A DNA stretch of 64,000 bases from Gracilinema caldarium DSM 7334. Lineage in GTDB: Bacteria > Spirochaetota > Spirochaetia > Treponematales > Breznakiellaceae. The notes below the pieces were generated by a model. It saw only the letters and a list, made by a program, of their open reading frames with translations. It made no database searches and had not been told where the DNA came from. The stretch is taken from the NCBI RefSeq assembly GCF_000219725.1, contig NC_015732.1, positions 3,175,341-3,239,340 of the forward strand, given 5' to 3'. A program made the position numbers and the translations under genes. Positions 45,121 to 55,373 of this stretch are shown in pieces (positions within the stretch are counted from its first letter, which is position 1; every line of letters starts with the position of its first letter).

Positions 45121-48100
45121 ACGTCCGCCTTTGGTAAGTACCATTTTTTATGGACTTTCGATAGGGCTTATCCTGCTGCATATTCAGCAACTTACGATTC
45201 CCCTTGCGAACCTTACTTTTTTCATAAGTGCCTTAACACTTGGTTGTATCCTCAGCCTTTTCTGTCTACGGATACCGCAAAAAAACCACCGCTGGAAACT
45301 TCTCATATTGTTATCGTTTCCCTGGATTATAAAAAGCGCACTTGTAGGCATCAGCTTTTTTATTGCACCAATGGACGTCGGCTTTGACCGGCGGTTACTT
45401 TTCTTTGACCGTAATTTTCTCATCGTCCTGTTCCCCTGGTATTGGATTACCCTAAGCACCTATATGGCAGGAAGTTCCTATTCTGGTTTACATTGGAATA
45501 GAATTTTAAATGGTATTTTCCTTATATGCTTCTTTATCATTATAAAAAGCCGCCAGTTTATCTTGTATACCTGGCCCATGGAGCTGCTTGCAATTTTTGC
45601 ACTGATCATGCTCCTCCAGTTTCTCGCTCTTATGCTGGCCCATCCATTACAAACCAGAGGTTTCAAGTATAATAGTATCGCCACATTAGTGGTTTTACTG
45701 GTTCTTGGACTTTTTTCTGTGGTTTTGTTACGGAAGCCCGCAGAAGAACAAGCAACCGAACAAGGCGGCGGTCTTATCAAACCGGACCTTTTCCGTTTTG
45801 ACTTTTCCCAGTTTCTCCGTCTCGAAAGTGAAATATCCCTAAAGGAGGATATGGTCCTCATTGTCCATAAAGATCCTGAGGCTTCCTCTATTTTTATTCG
45901 TCGCTACATACTGTCCGGTTATGATACCAGAAAGGGGTTCTATCGGGCCCCTGAACTTGATGATGCAGAACATCCCCAGGAACTCCCCCCTGCGGAGCTT
46001 GAATTATTCATTCCCCAGTGGCAGGATCGGCGAACAACAGAGCAGGAATATTTCCTCGTCAACTTTGATCCATCAGCCTTTCTGGGGATGAATACCCCCC
46101 GGCTCATCAGCCCCCTTAAAACCTGGGACACCACCTCATTTTCATCGGCCTATCGGGTACTCAGTGAAACCAGTGAAGCTCTGCCCTTCGAACTCCTCGA
46201 TGCGGTATCTGACAAGGATTATGCCCGCACCAAGATTGGTCTCACGGAACAGGAATACCAGTGGTATACCAACTATGGGAAGGACCAGCGGATCAAGGAT
46301 CTGGGAGACCGTATTACCGAAGGTCTTGAGCTGTATTGGGAAAAAGTTCAGGCTATTTATGAATATTTAAAGAACGGCGAGTACCGCTACAGTCTTAAAC
46401 CGGGACTTGCATCCGATGGGGACCAGCTCGGCAGGTTTCTTTTTGATACAAAACGAGGCTACTGTTCCTATTTTGCCTTTTCTATGGCGCTCCTCCTCCG
46501 TTCTCAGGGCATACCTGCCCGGGTGGCGGTGGGCTTTTTCATCGATCCCGATTCAGGGGCGTTTAACTACTATCCGATTCTTTCCAATATGGCCCACGCC
46601 TGGGTAGAAGTATACTATCCTAAGTATGGATGGATAGACTACGACCCTACCACCACTTTTCTTGCGGAAGGAGAGACCTTCCGTTTTTCCCAGGGAGCTC
46701 AACAACAGACCTTTGAGCGGCTCCTCGGTGAAATTCTGCAAAATCGGGACAAACTCGCAGTAATGAATAATGAAACAGTTACTCCAGCAGCACAGGGTTT
46801 CTCTGTAATTGTACGGAGTACAGGCCTCTGGCTTAAAGCGCATTGGCCCGGTTTCGTGTTCTTTTTCTATGTAATAACCATGATATGCCTTCGATACGGT
46901 TATTACTTGTTGTATTGGTACCATCTAACAATTTCAAGAAACTACCGGCATGCGGCACAGAAAGGCTTCTCCCACAGTCTCCGGATACTTCGCCTTGCGG
47001 GCATCTATCAACCCAAACTGAATCAAACCCAATCGTTACAGGAACAGGTTCAAATAATAGAACAAAACCAGGGACTCATCATTATCCCGCTTTTTAATAT
47101 ATACGAAGAAGCACGCTTTACTTTTCCCAGTCACTCCATCTCAGTGTCATCCATTCAGGAGAGCTATGCCCACTTTATAGGTTCCTATAAACAGCACATT
47201 CCTCTTACACGGCGAATCTTTGCCCAGGCTTTTCCTTTTATCACGATGGCACTTCCCCCAAAGCGTAACACCAACAGCATCTTTTTAATCATCCTTTTAA
47301 CCGCAACCCTTTTCCTGGGCCGTTCAAGTCTTATTGCAGAAAGCTCTTCTGAATTGCTTCAGAATACTATGGCCCAGGAACTCCTACGCACAGCCCAGGA
47401 GTTACGCCAGGAAGAACGATGGGAACAGGCTATTGAACTGCTTCAAAAGGGAGAAAAGCTGTACCCATCAGACAGCCGTTTCCCTGCTGCATTGGGAGAC
47501 ATCTACCAAAACCGAGGACTCTACAGTCTTGCATGGAATGAATACCACCGTGCTGAAGCCCTCGACCAAAACAATAGAGAACTGTGGTATGAATTATCTA
47601 TTGTAGCTGGTCGGCTTAATAAAAATGATGAATCTATCTGGTATCTGGAACGACTACTCTCAGAGGAGCCTAATAACAAGGATGCTATCGGAGACCTTGG
47701 CTGGATGTACTTTAAAACCCATCGTCTATCAGAAGGTGAAGAACTACTGCGAAAAGCCCTGGAACGACTCGGTCCCGATCAGGGACTGGAGATGACCCTG
47801 GCAACCATTTATTCCGATCAATACCGTTATGATGATGCAAAGCATTACTATATAAGCGCAATACAGCATGCGGAAAAAAGCGGCTTTAAACTTTTTCTCG
47901 CCGTAGCTTATTATAATCTTTCTATACTAGAATCCCGTTTTTATCGTTTCGCCGATGCCTTTAACAGCACTCACCATTCTCTGCAATATACAGAACGAGC
48001 TTCAGGGCATCTGGCTCGGGGTGAATTATTCCAGCGTAGACTCGATTTCTCTAAAGCTCATGGTGAATACACAGCCGCCTATGAGCTCGATACATCACCC

Positions 48101-49072
48101 CTGTCAAAAATTAACATAGCCCAGCTGTACCAACAGACCGGAAATCTCAAGGAAGCAAAAACCTATGCAGAAAACACCCTGCAACAGCGGGACCTTTCCT
48201 GGATGCTCAACTATGGCACCGATATCGACCGGTATCACAAGGATCTGCACCAAATTCTCCGCGACGTCTATCGCGGTCTCGTAAATACGGAAAAACTGAG
48301 CTATAGGGGAAATCTCTGGCAGTATGTGCAAAGCCATATTACCACATTGAAATACAGCATCCACGCTTTTTGGCAGGATCAACTCTTTACCTATTACACT
48401 CTGCAAGCTGCCGACGCCTATGGGGTCGAAAACCAGCGGCTCGATGCCCTACTCCATTATTATCTCGCTTTACAACAATACCCCTGGCGGGCAAAACCAT
48501 ACCTGCAAGCGGCTATGGACTATGAAACTCGCCTTATCGAAGCATCCCGGCCCAGCTATCTATATGAAATGGGCAAGCTCGAACAAAAGAGCAGCCTGCT
48601 CCTGCAAGCAATCGACCTGTTTGACCCGATCTGGGAACGGGACATGATTGCCGATGCTTATGCAGAACTGGCACATATATATCAGAAACAGGGTAATATT
48701 GATGGAATTCAGGCAAGCATCGAAGCCCTCTATGCCCTGAACCGGGGAGCCCTGCTGCAACGGGGGCTCAGGCTTCCCATCAATCTGGAAATAGACGGAG
48801 TTTTTACAACCCCTACAGAACAGAGGAACTACCAGAACATCATTACCACCGTTGTAAACAAATCGGGCTTACGAAGCCTGAACGCCACCCCTGCCCGTTT
48901 CAAACTCATCCTGAACTATCACGGTGATACCATCAAAGCTACACTGTGGGATTCAGTAAAAGGCACAAACATCCGGGAGCACCTAATCCCGCTCTCCAAC
49001 CTGTCCCCCGAAAACCTGCAGCAGTTCAGCCGTGAACTGCAGAAAACACTCTTTTCTGAATTAGGCCAATAA
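45110..49072 (+). CDS. Transglutaminase-like (TgpA-type) membrane protein fused to an exported TPR protein
   Basis: A protein of about 1320 residues. N-terminal part: five or six membrane helices (about 1-215), an extracytoplasmic transglutaminase-like domain with the triad C452 (GYCSYFAFSMALL), H496 (MAHAWVEVYY) and D512 (DYDPTTTF), a helix at about 570-590, and a cytoplasmic segment to about 710. From M713 comes what looks like a signal peptide or anchor (NSIFLIILLTATLFLGRSS), then about 580 residues of TPR repeats (WEQAIELLQKGEKLYPSDSR, FPAALGDIYQNRGLYSLAWN and others). No stop separates them. TgpA proteins and TPR lipoproteins are normally separate genes of one operon. The ATG at 45110 overlaps the DUF58 stop by 11 bases; 45077 is also in frame. 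Confidence 0.85.
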   Translation: MEHKRPPLVSTIFYGLSIGLILLHIQQLTIPLANLTFFISALTLGCILSLFCLRIPQKNHRWKLLILLSFPWIIKSALVGISFFIAPMDVGFDRRLLFFDRNFLIVLFPWYWITLSTYMAGSSYSGLHWNRILNGIFLICFFIIIKSRQFILYTWPMELLAIFALIMLLQFLALMLAHPLQTRGFKYNSIATLVVLLVLGLFSVVLLRKPAEEQATEQGGGLIKPDLFRFDFSQFLRLESEISLKEDMVLIVHKDPEASSIFIRRYILSGYDTRKGFYRAPELDDAEHPQELPPAELELFIPQWQDRRTTEQEYFLVNFDPSAFLGMNTPRLISPLKTWDTTSFSSAYRVLSETSEALPFELLDAVSDKDYARTKIGLTEQEYQWYTNYGKDQRIKDLGDRITEGLELYWEKVQAIYEYLKNGEYRYSLKPGLASDGDQLGRFLFDTKRGYCSYFAFSMALLLRSQGIPARVAVGFFIDPDSGAFNYYPILSNMAHAWVEVYYPKYGWIDYDPTTTFLAEGETFRFSQGAQQQTFERLLGEILQNRDKLAVMNNETVTPAAQGFSVIVRSTGLWLKAHWPGFVFFFYVITMICLRYGYYLLYWYHLTISRNYRHAAQKGFSHSLRILRLAGIYQPKLNQTQSLQEQVQIIEQNQGLIIIPLFNIYEEARFTFPSHSISVSSIQESYAHFIGSYKQHIPLTRRIFAQAFPFITMALPPKRNTNSIFLIILLTATLFLGRSSLIAESSSELLQNTMAQELLRTAQELRQEERWEQAIELLQKGEKLYPSDSRFPAALGDIYQNRGLYSLAWNEYHRAEALDQNNRELWYELSIVAGRLNKNDESIWYLERLLSEEPNNKDAIGDLGWMYFKTHRLSEGEELLRKALERLGPDQGLEMTLATIYSDQYRYDDAKHYYISAIQHAEKSGFKLFLAVAYYNLSILESRFYRFADAFNSTHHSLQYTERASGHLARGELFQRRLDFSKAHGEYTAAYELDTSPLSKINIAQLYQQTGNLKEAKTYAENTLQQRDLSWMLNYGTDIDRYHKDLHQILRDVYRGLVNTEKLSYRGNLWQYVQSHITTLKYSIHAFWQDQLFTYYTLQAADAYGVENQRLDALLHYYLALQQYPWRAKPYLQAAMDYETRLIEASRPSYLYEMGKLEQKSSLLLQAIDLFDPIWERDMIADAYAELAHIYQKQGNIDGIQASIEALYALNRGALLQRGLRLPINLEIDGVFTTPTEQRNYQNIITTVVNKSGLRSLNATPARFKLILNYHGDTIKATLWDSVKGTNIREHLIPLSNLSPENLQQFSRELQKTLFSELGQ

Positions 49073-49090
49073 CATTTTGCCAGGGCTACG

Positions 49091-49468
49091 CTACAGCCAA
49101 AAACGTCTTACAAGACACCATATAACCAGCAACCAGATGCACAGAATAACGAGGGCCACCCCCCACTGCTTTTTCAGGGAAACCGGGTGCGCCTCTGCTT
49201 CTGCTGCACAGACCGATAGGAGTTCCTTTGGCACAAGCTTTATGGCAAGCCCCACCAGGAGGGGCAGAATGATAAAATCATCAAGATAGCCAAGAAGAGG
49301 AATAAAATCCGGTATCAGATCGATGGGCGAAAGGGCGTAAGCAAGAGCAATACCGGTAAGTAGTTTAGCAAGCCAGGGTGTTTCAGGATGTTTTGAAACA
49401 TAATAGAGCGTACCGATGGTCTGTTTTGCCCAGGAAGCAAGGGATTTAAAAAAGTGCTTTATGTTCAT
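49091..49468 (-). CDS. YkvA-family (DUF1232) membrane protein
   Basis: A 125-residue protein. DUF1232 core: LAKLLTGIALAYALSPIDLI, then PDFIPLLGYLDDFIILPLLV, the conserved SPIDLIPD...G..DD pattern. An additional C-terminal membrane helix (WGVALVILCIWLLVIWCLV) is present. Function unknown; members are small membrane proteins. It converges on the transglutaminase-TPR gene with 18 bases between, and is followed upstream by the FMN-binding gene and its terminator. Confidence 0.9.
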   Translation of the reverse strand: MNIKHFFKSLASWAKQTIGTLYYVSKHPETPWLAKLLTGIALAYALSPIDLIPDFIPLLGYLDDFIILPLLVGLAIKLVPKELLSVCAAEAEAHPVSLKKQWGVALVILCIWLLVIWCLVRRFWL

Positions 49469-49480
49469 ACACCTCCCCTC

Positions 49481-49521
49481 AAAAAAAATCCTGCAGAAAC
49501 CGTATTCGTCTCTGCAGGATT
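49481..49521 (-). terminator. Rho-independent terminator of the FMN-binding protein gene
   Basis: On the minus strand, a perfect 11-base stem (AATCCTGCAGA with TCTGCAGGATT, at 49487-49497 and 49511-49521) with a 13-base loop is followed by a run of eight T (49481-49488 on the + strand, partly in the stem). It lies 27 bases after the stop of the FMN-binding gene. Confidence 0.85.
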
Positions 49522-49547
49522 CATTGTAAGCTGAGAACTCAATACCC

Positions 49548-50369
49548 TTATTTTGCAGCTTTCAGAGCATTTGCAGCCAGTTGCAGGAACGGAGCAACAT
49601 GAATCGAAACCCCTGCGATAGCATCGGTTTTTCCATCGGCTTTCACCGCAATCTTAGCCGGATCCTGGGCGGCAATGAGGGCAGCCTGTGCCTTTGCAGC
49701 CTGTTCGTGCCATTCAGCTTGGGCATTGCCGAATTTCACCATGTTGTAGTTTCCGCTTACTGATTCTACAATCTTAGATTTTTTAGCACTGTCATTGGAA
49801 ATACCGTTCCAGACCACATCCACAATCCGTCCATTGACAACAGTAAGCAGAACCGTATCCTTCCAGCCCGATTGTTTGTCAAACTCAGCTTGCTCAGCAT
49901 AGTACCAGCCGTCTTTGGCATACAAACCCTTGGCTACAGGACCTGCGGCAATAGCCTTCTGAGCCAGGTCAAAAAATTCCTTTACATGGATTGATGCACC
50001 TGAAATGGCATCGGTATGTCCTTCTGCATCCTTATATTTATTAAATTTATAATCCTGGGTTTTGACCAGATACTGTTCGACTTTTTCTGCCTGCTGGTAC
50101 CATTCAGCCTGGGCTTTACCGAATTTTACCATGTTATATTTACCCGCTTTGTCGTGGGTTTTCTTGTCCTGTGCGCCGGCAATGTTGCTTACCCCATTCC
50201 AATTGGCAGCGGTGATTTTTCCACCCTTTACTTCCAGAACAATCTGGCTTTTCCAGCCAGAGGAACCAAATCCATCCTGTTGAGCAAAGTACTTTCCATC
50301 TTTCAAAGTTTGCGCGCCTAAGGAAACACCAAAGGCGGCTAGCACTACAATAAATCCCCATCGTTTCAT
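49548..50369 (-). CDS. Exported protein with two tandem FMN-binding domains
   Basis: A 273-residue protein with a signal peptide (MKRWGFIVVLAAFGVSLGAQ) and two similar domains of about 120 residues. Repeat 1 has YNMVKFGKAQAEWYQQAEKV and ends TDAISGASIHVKEFFDLA. Repeat 2 has YNMVKFGNAQAEWHEQAAKA and ends TDAIAGVSIHVAPFLQLA. In FMN_bind proteins the end motif is D..SGAT, the Thr receiving FMN from ApbE; here both sites have Ser, and repeat 2 reads AGVS. So flavin attachment may be weak, absent or Ser-linked. AGGTCG precedes the ATG at 50369, and a perfect promoter and terminator flank it, so it is a single-gene, strongly expressed unit. It probably moves electrons or binds flavin in the periplasm. 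Confidence 0.85.
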   Translation of the reverse strand: MKRWGFIVVLAAFGVSLGAQTLKDGKYFAQQDGFGSSGWKSQIVLEVKGGKITAANWNGVSNIAGAQDKKTHDKAGKYNMVKFGKAQAEWYQQAEKVEQYLVKTQDYKFNKYKDAEGHTDAISGASIHVKEFFDLAQKAIAAGPVAKGLYAKDGWYYAEQAEFDKQSGWKDTVLLTVVNGRIVDVVWNGISNDSAKKSKIVESVSGNYNMVKFGNAQAEWHEQAAKAQAALIAAQDPAKIAVKADGKTDAIAGVSIHVAPFLQLAANALKAAK

Positions 50370-50418
50370 GTACGACCTCCATAGAATTGTTAATATATAA
50401 TGCAATTCTTATCTATAA

Positions 50419-50447
50419 ATTATAATCGATATCTAAATACTTGTCAA
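50419..50447 (-). promoter_or_regulatory. Perfect sigma-70 promoter of the FMN-binding gene
   Basis: On the minus strand TTGACA (50442-50447), exactly 17 bases, and TATAAT (50419-50424). This is the full consensus at the optimal spacing, about 50 bases before the start codon at 50369, which predicts strong expression. Confidence 0.88.
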
Positions 50448-50630
50448 GGCTGACTTTTTTAGTCTTCATTTGTGAGTATTTTTACGCTAGTGTATCAAGG
50501 TAGCCGTTTATAGTGGTTCTCAAACAAGTCGGTCAGATTTTGAAAACACCTAAGTAAATCGAGACGTGTACAAATATGAGATAAGTTGTTATAGTAGCAC
50601 TATTACACGGCCACTCGAGAAGGAGATCCT

Positions 50631-52556
50631 ATGCGGCAAACATTATTCGAAATGGTTCGTCAAGCAAGCACTCGTTTTGGTGACAAACCATTTACCTTTA
50701 AAAAAACTGATTCCGGCTGGGTATCCAAAACATTCAATCAAAGTTTTCATGAAAGCCGCTGCTTTGCAGCGTTTCTTTTAGAACGGGGCTATTCATTAGA
50801 AGATAGGGTTGCCATTTATGCCGAAGGCAGTCCCAACTGGATTGTCGGTGAATATGGTATCATCATGGCAGGCATGATCGCGGTCCCCCTCTCATTTAAA
50901 CTCCTGCCGGAAGAAATCTATTACCGCCTGGACCATTCCGAAGCCCGAATGGTTCTGACCAATGCAAACCACCTGGAAAAAATCTGCCGGGTCGCCCAGG
51001 ACATTCAGACAAAAACCGGTCGATCCATCGATGTGGTATCCCTCGATGAAGATCAGGATCTTTCTACCAGCACCTACCCCCGGAATCAGCTCTTCAGGAT
51101 TGATGAAGTGCTCGCACAAGGTGCGGCGGTATTAGAAAAACATCGCCCCCGGCTTGATACGATAGAAGCAGAGTGCAGCGAAGACAGGGTCGTAACCATC
51201 TCCTATACCTCAGGAACGACAGGCAATCCCAAGGGGATCATGCTCACCCATAAAAACTACTATATCAACAGCCTCGACTCGGTAAACATCTTTAAGGTTC
51301 CTGAAACAGGCTACCGTAACTTTGTTATTCTGCCGGTGGACCACTCCTTTGCCCAAACCGTTGGTATCCATGCATCGATTCAGCGGGGCATAGAATTGTG
51401 GTTTGTCGATTCCCGGGGCGGCGGTATGGCCATCCTGAGAAACATCCCCATCAATATGAAGGAAGCCGAACCGGTATTCCTTATGACCGTCCCCGCCCTT
51501 TCAGGGAATTTCATGAAAAAAATGCAGGCCGAGATTGATAAACGGGGTGGTATTATAAAGTTCCTGTTCGATACGGGTATTAAGGCCGGTATTTCCTACT
51601 GGGGCGATGGTTCCTTTCCTGAACGGAACCTGAAAACCTTTCTCAACGCTCTTGTTTATTTCCCCTTAAAAAAACTGGTACTCGATAAGGTTAAAACAGA
51701 AGTCTTTGGCAAACGGGCTCAATTCTTTACCGGTGGAGGCGCCAGCTTTGATATCGGTCAACAGCGTTTTTACCGGGCCCTGGGCATGCCTCTTTATCAG
51801 GGCTATGGTATGACCGAAGCCTCACCGGTTATCTCTACCAATATCGAAGGCCACACCAAACTGGGAACTTCCGGCATTGCTCTGGACCACGTAGAAATCC
51901 GTATCATACGGGATGATGGTACCTTTGCAGAGCCCGGCGAAAAGGGTGAAATTTGTGTTCGGGGCCCCAATGTCATGAAGGGCTATTTTAAAAATCCCGA
52001 AGCAACCAGGGAAACCCTTGTCGACGGCTGGCTCCATACGGGAGACCTGGGCTGGCTCGATAAGGATGGCTATTTAACCGTCGCCGGCCGGGCTAAAGCC
52101 CTCCTTATTTCTGCAGATGGTGAAAAATACAGCCCCGAAGGGATCGAGGAGGCCATTGCCAATTCAGCCAAAGTCGTAAACCAGGTCATGGTCTGGAACG
52201 ATCATAAACGGTTTACCTGTGCCCTCATCACCCTCGAGGATGAGCAGGTGAAAAAGCTGATCAAAGAGCATCATCCTAAAACACGGGAAGCCCTTTTGGA
52301 ACTGATCAAAGCATCTTTCTACAGTTTCCGGTCAGATCCATCCTATAAAAACATGGTACCCCTTAACTGGACCCCGGCTACGTTCCAGATTGTTCCGGAA
52401 GCCTTTAGTGAAAAAGATGGTCTCATCAATTCTACTATGAAACTGGTTCGTTATAAGGTGGTCGAAAAATACTCAGAACTGATTGAATATATCTATTCCG
52501 AGGGTTCAAGCTATAAAAACAATCGAAACCTAGAAGCCCTCTCAAAATACCTGTAA
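50631..52556 (+). CDS. Long-chain fatty acid-CoA ligase (AMP-binding)
   Basis: A 641-residue ANL-superfamily ligase. The AMP-binding motif [19 protein letters not shown] is near residue 190, the A5 motif is [12 protein letters not shown], and the A7/A8 region is [20 protein letters not shown]. The protein is of the long type that activates fatty acids to acyl-CoA, at the membrane or in the cytoplasm. AAGGAG lies directly upstream of ATG 50631. The upstream 225 bases, divergent from the FMN-binding gene, hold that gene's promoter but I see no clear promoter for this one. metK follows 10 bases after the stop. Confidence 0.92.
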   Translation: MRQTLFEMVRQASTRFGDKPFTFKKTDSGWVSKTFNQSFHESRCFAAFLLERGYSLEDRVAIYAEGSPNWIVGEYGIIMAGMIAVPLSFKLLPEEIYYRLDHSEARMVLTNANHLEKICRVAQDIQTKTGRSIDVVSLDEDQDLSTSTYPRNQLFRIDEVLAQGAAVLEKHRPRLDTIEAECSEDRVVTISYTSGTTGNPKGIMLTHKNYYINSLDSVNIFKVPETGYRNFVILPVDHSFAQTVGIHASIQRGIELWFVDSRGGGMAILRNIPINMKEAEPVFLMTVPALSGNFMKKMQAEIDKRGGIIKFLFDTGIKAGISYWGDGSFPERNLKTFLNALVYFPLKKLVLDKVKTEVFGKRAQFFTGGGASFDIGQQRFYRALGMPLYQGYGMTEASPVISTNIEGHTKLGTSGIALDHVEIRIIRDDGTFAEPGEKGEICVRGPNVMKGYFKNPEATRETLVDGWLHTGDLGWLDKDGYLTVAGRAKALLISADGEKYSPEGIEEAIANSAKVVNQVMVWNDHKRFTCALITLEDEQVKKLIKEHHPKTREALLELIKASFYSFRSDPSYKNMVPLNWTPATFQIVPEAFSEKDGLINSTMKLVRYKVVEKYSELIEYIYSEGSSYKNNRNLEALSKYL

Positions 52557-52566
52557 GGAGTGTTAC

Positions 52567-53739
52567 ATGGAAAACAGGACCTATCTGTTCACCTCTGAGT
52601 CTGTCGGCGAAGGCCACCCCGATAAACTCTGCGATCAAATATCCGACGCCATCCTTGACGCCTGCCTTGCCGAGGATCCTATGAGCCGCGTGGCTTGCGA
52701 AACCTTTGCATCTACCGCCATGGTCCTTGTGGGAGGAGAAATCACCACCAGCACCTTTGTAGATATTCAACAGGTGGTACGGGATGTGGTTAAAGAAGTA
52801 GGTTACACCAACCCTGCCTATGGCCTCGATTACGAGTCTATGGCCGTCCTCGATATGATACACAGCCAATCGCCGGATATCAGTCAGGGAGTATCAGGAA
52901 CAGGACTCGAAGAGTTTAAGGGCCAGCAGGGCGCAGGGGATCAGGGCATGATGTTTGGTTTTGCCTGTACAGAGACACCCAACTACATGCCTGCCCCTAT
53001 CACCCTGGCTCATCAAATTCTCGATAAAGCAACCCTCATGAGGAAAGCTAAAATCATTCCCTGGCTCCGGCCCGATGCAAAAAGCCAGGTAACCATCCAG
53101 TATGAAGGCCACAAACCGATACGGATTGATACGGTTGTCGTCTCTCATCAACATGACGATGGCATTGCCTATGAAAACATCAAAGAAGCAATTATCGAGG
53201 AAATTATAAAGCCCGTACTCGAACCTACAGGACTCCTGGATGCAAAAACCCGGTATTTCATCAATCCTACGGGCCGCTTTGTGATTGGCGGTCCCTATGG
53301 GGACACGGGGCTTACGGGACGGAAAATAATTGTCGATACCTATGGCGGTATGGGCCGCCATGGCGGCGGGGCCTTCTCCGGCAAGGACCCAACCAAGGTA
53401 GACCGCTCTGCAGCCTATATGGCCCGCTATGTGGCTAAAAATGTTGTTGCCGCTGGTTTTGCTGAACGCAGTGAAGTCCAGCTGGCCTATGCAATCGGCG
53501 TCCCCTTCCCGGTTTCCGTCATGGTCGATACCTTCGGAACAAACACCGTGAGCGAGTCGGCCATAGAAAAGGCCATTCAGGAGGTCTTTGACCTATCTCC
53601 TGCAGGTATTATACAAACCCTTGACTTAAGAAAACCAGTATATAGAAAAACATCTACATACGGACATTTTGGCCGTGATGGCTTTAACTGGGAAAAAACC
53701 AATAAGGTCGAAGCCCTCCAGCGGGCTATTACAAAATAA
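52567..53739 (+). CDS. metK: S-adenosylmethionine synthetase
   Basis: A 390-residue enzyme that makes S-adenosylmethionine from methionine and ATP. Signature stretches: [19 protein letters not shown] near the N-terminus, [15 protein letters not shown] and [19 protein letters not shown]. Length is as usual (380-400). AAGGAG lies a few bases before the ATG. It follows the acyl-CoA ligase gene and is one base from arfB, so it is part of an operon; together with metH it covers the methyl cycle in this window. No SAM riboswitch is seen before it. Confidence 0.97.
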   Translation: MENRTYLFTSESVGEGHPDKLCDQISDAILDACLAEDPMSRVACETFASTAMVLVGGEITTSTFVDIQQVVRDVVKEVGYTNPAYGLDYESMAVLDMIHSQSPDISQGVSGTGLEEFKGQQGAGDQGMMFGFACTETPNYMPAPITLAHQILDKATLMRKAKIIPWLRPDAKSQVTIQYEGHKPIRIDTVVVSHQHDDGIAYENIKEAIIEEIIKPVLEPTGLLDAKTRYFINPTGRFVIGGPYGDTGLTGRKIIVDTYGGMGRHGGGAFSGKDPTKVDRSAAYMARYVAKNVVAAGFAERSEVQLAYAIGVPFPVSVMVDTFGTNTVSESAIEKAIQEVFDLSPAGIIQTLDLRKPVYRKTSTYGHFGRDGFNWEKTNKVEALQRAITK

Positions 53740-53740
53740 C

Positions 53741-54175
53741 ATGGATCCGGTTCGCCTGAGATCATCTATCGAGGAACATGCACAACTGCGTTTTTCCCGC
53801 TCAGGCGGACCTGGCGGACAAAATGTAAATAAGGTAAACAGCCGGGTCGAAATCCGCATCTCTATTGATGAACTTCAGGGGATATCCGATGCGGAACGAC
53901 AGCGGCTTACTACCGTTCTTTCAAAGAGAATCACTACCCAGGGAGAACTGATCCTCTTTGTTGATGAAGAACGTTCTCAACTGGAGAACCGATCCCGGGC
54001 ATTTCAACGCCTGGAACAGATGATCCTGTCGGCTGCAAAGATCCCGAAAGCACGAAAACCAACCAAGCCGACCAAGGCTTCCCGGGAACAACGGCTGTTA
54101 CATAAAAAACTGTCTAGTATAAAAAAATCTCGTCGAAGATTTCATCAACCTGAAGAATATGGATATAGCATATGA
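53741..54175 (+). CDS. arfB: Alternative ribosome-rescue factor ArfB (peptidyl-tRNA hydrolase domain)
   Basis: A 144-residue release-factor-like protein with the GGQ motif in SRSGGPGGQNVNKVNSRVEI (about residues 20-38). A basic C-terminal tail (HKKLSSIKKSRRRFH) would sit in the mRNA channel of stalled ribosomes. Length and features match ArfB/YaeJ, which rescues ribosomes on non-stop messages. The start is ATG 53741, one base after the metK stop. It overlaps the aminopeptidase gene by four bases (ATGA). Confidence 0.93.
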   Translation: MDPVRLRSSIEEHAQLRFSRSGGPGGQNVNKVNSRVEIRISIDELQGISDAERQRLTTVLSKRITTQGELILFVDEERSQLENRSRAFQRLEQMILSAAKIPKARKPTKPTKASREQRLLHKKLSSIKKSRRRFHQPEEYGYSI

Positions 54176-55290
54176 AAGATCCTCGTCTACAAAAACTGGC
54201 TCATATTTTAGTGAATTATTCACTGAAGCTTAAAGCCGGAGAAAAGGTGCTGATCCAGAACACGAATCTGGAACTCGATTTTGTTAAAGAACTCATCAAT
54301 GCGGTGCATGATGTAGGGGCCATTCCCTTTGTGCAGCTCAGCGATAAAAACCTGGAACGGACCCTCTTCAGCCGGGCAACGGAAGAACAATTTAAATGGC
54401 AGGCGAAATTTGAACGGGACCGGATGAAAGAGATGGATGCCTATATTGGGTTTACTTCTCCCCGCAATGTCTATGCCTGGTCCGATATGCCCGCTGATAA
54501 ACAGGATTTATATAATCGCTACATCACCAAACTGGTCCATATGGAAGAACGGGTTCCCAATACCCGCTGGGTTGTTTTACGCTATCCTTCTCCAGCCTTT
54601 GCCCAGATGGCTTCAATGAGCGAAGATGCCTTTGAAGAGTTTTATTTTAATGTGTGCACCCTGGACTATCAAAGGATGTCAAAAGCGATGGACCCGCTGG
54701 TCGATCTTATGGAAAAGACAGACCGGGTTCGAATCGTCAGTCCGGGTACAGACCTTTCTTTTTCCATTAAAGGAATGCCCGCTATCAAATGTGATGGAAC
54801 CATGAATATTCCCGATGGCGAGGTCTATAGCGCCCCCATTAAGGATTCAGTTAACGGAACCATTTCCTACAACACCCCTAACGATTATCAGGGTTTTGTG
54901 TATGAATCAATCTCCTTCGAATTTAAACAGGGGAAAATCGTTTCAGCCCGTTCAAATGATACGGAACGGATCAACCGGATCCTCGATATCGATGAAGGAG
55001 CCCGCTATGTGGGTGAATTCGCCATTGGGGTAAACCCCTATATCACCAACCCCATGAAAGAAACCCTTTTTGATGAAAAGATTGCCGGATCCATCCATTT
55101 TACTCCGGGGAATTCCTATGATGACTGTGATAACGGCAATAAGTCGGCCCTTCACTGGGACCTGGTCCTCATACAGCGGCCTGAATGGGGCGGCGGCGAA
55201 ATCTGGTTTGATAACCGCCTGATCCGAAAGGATGGCCGTTTTGTCATTCCTGAGCTGGAAGGTCTTAATCCGGAAAATTTGATAAAGTAG
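54172..55290 (+). CDS. M29-family aminopeptidase (thermophilic-type)
   Basis: A 372-residue metallopeptidase of the M29 (AmpS/PepS/AmpT) family. Recognisable stretches: NYSLKLKAGEKVLIQ, PDGEVYSAPIKDSVNGTISY (with a metal ligand Glu), DEGARYVGEFAIGVNP and SIHFTPGNSYDDCDNGNKSA, then HWDLVLIQRP near the C-terminus. These include the histidine, aspartate and glutamate residues that bind two metal ions. It removes N-terminal residues from peptides in the cytoplasm. It is coupled to arfB through an ATGA overlap and ends at a perfect hairpin. Confidence 0.93.
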   Translation: MKDPRLQKLAHILVNYSLKLKAGEKVLIQNTNLELDFVKELINAVHDVGAIPFVQLSDKNLERTLFSRATEEQFKWQAKFERDRMKEMDAYIGFTSPRNVYAWSDMPADKQDLYNRYITKLVHMEERVPNTRWVVLRYPSPAFAQMASMSEDAFEEFYFNVCTLDYQRMSKAMDPLVDLMEKTDRVRIVSPGTDLSFSIKGMPAIKCDGTMNIPDGEVYSAPIKDSVNGTISYNTPNDYQGFVYESISFEFKQGKIVSARSNDTERINRILDIDEGARYVGEFAIGVNPYITNPMKETLFDEKIAGSIHFTPGNSYDDCDNGNKSALHWDLVLIQRPEWGGGEIWFDNRLIRKDGRFVIPELEGLNPENLIK

Positions 55291-55308
55291 TTAGTATCCT
55301 AACATCTT

Positions 55309-55335
55309 GTCCCTCTTGGCTAAGCCAAGAGGGAC
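55309..55335 (+). terminator. Terminator-like hairpin after the aminopeptidase gene
   Basis: A perfect 12-base stem (GTCCCTCTTGGC with GCCAAGAGGGAC) around a TAA loop, 18 bases after the stop codon. It is followed by CCCATCTTATTT rather than a pure T run, so it may be weak or need help. Confidence 0.6.
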
Positions 55336-55373
55336 CCCATCTTATTTATAACCAATGAACTTGCAGAGGGTTT

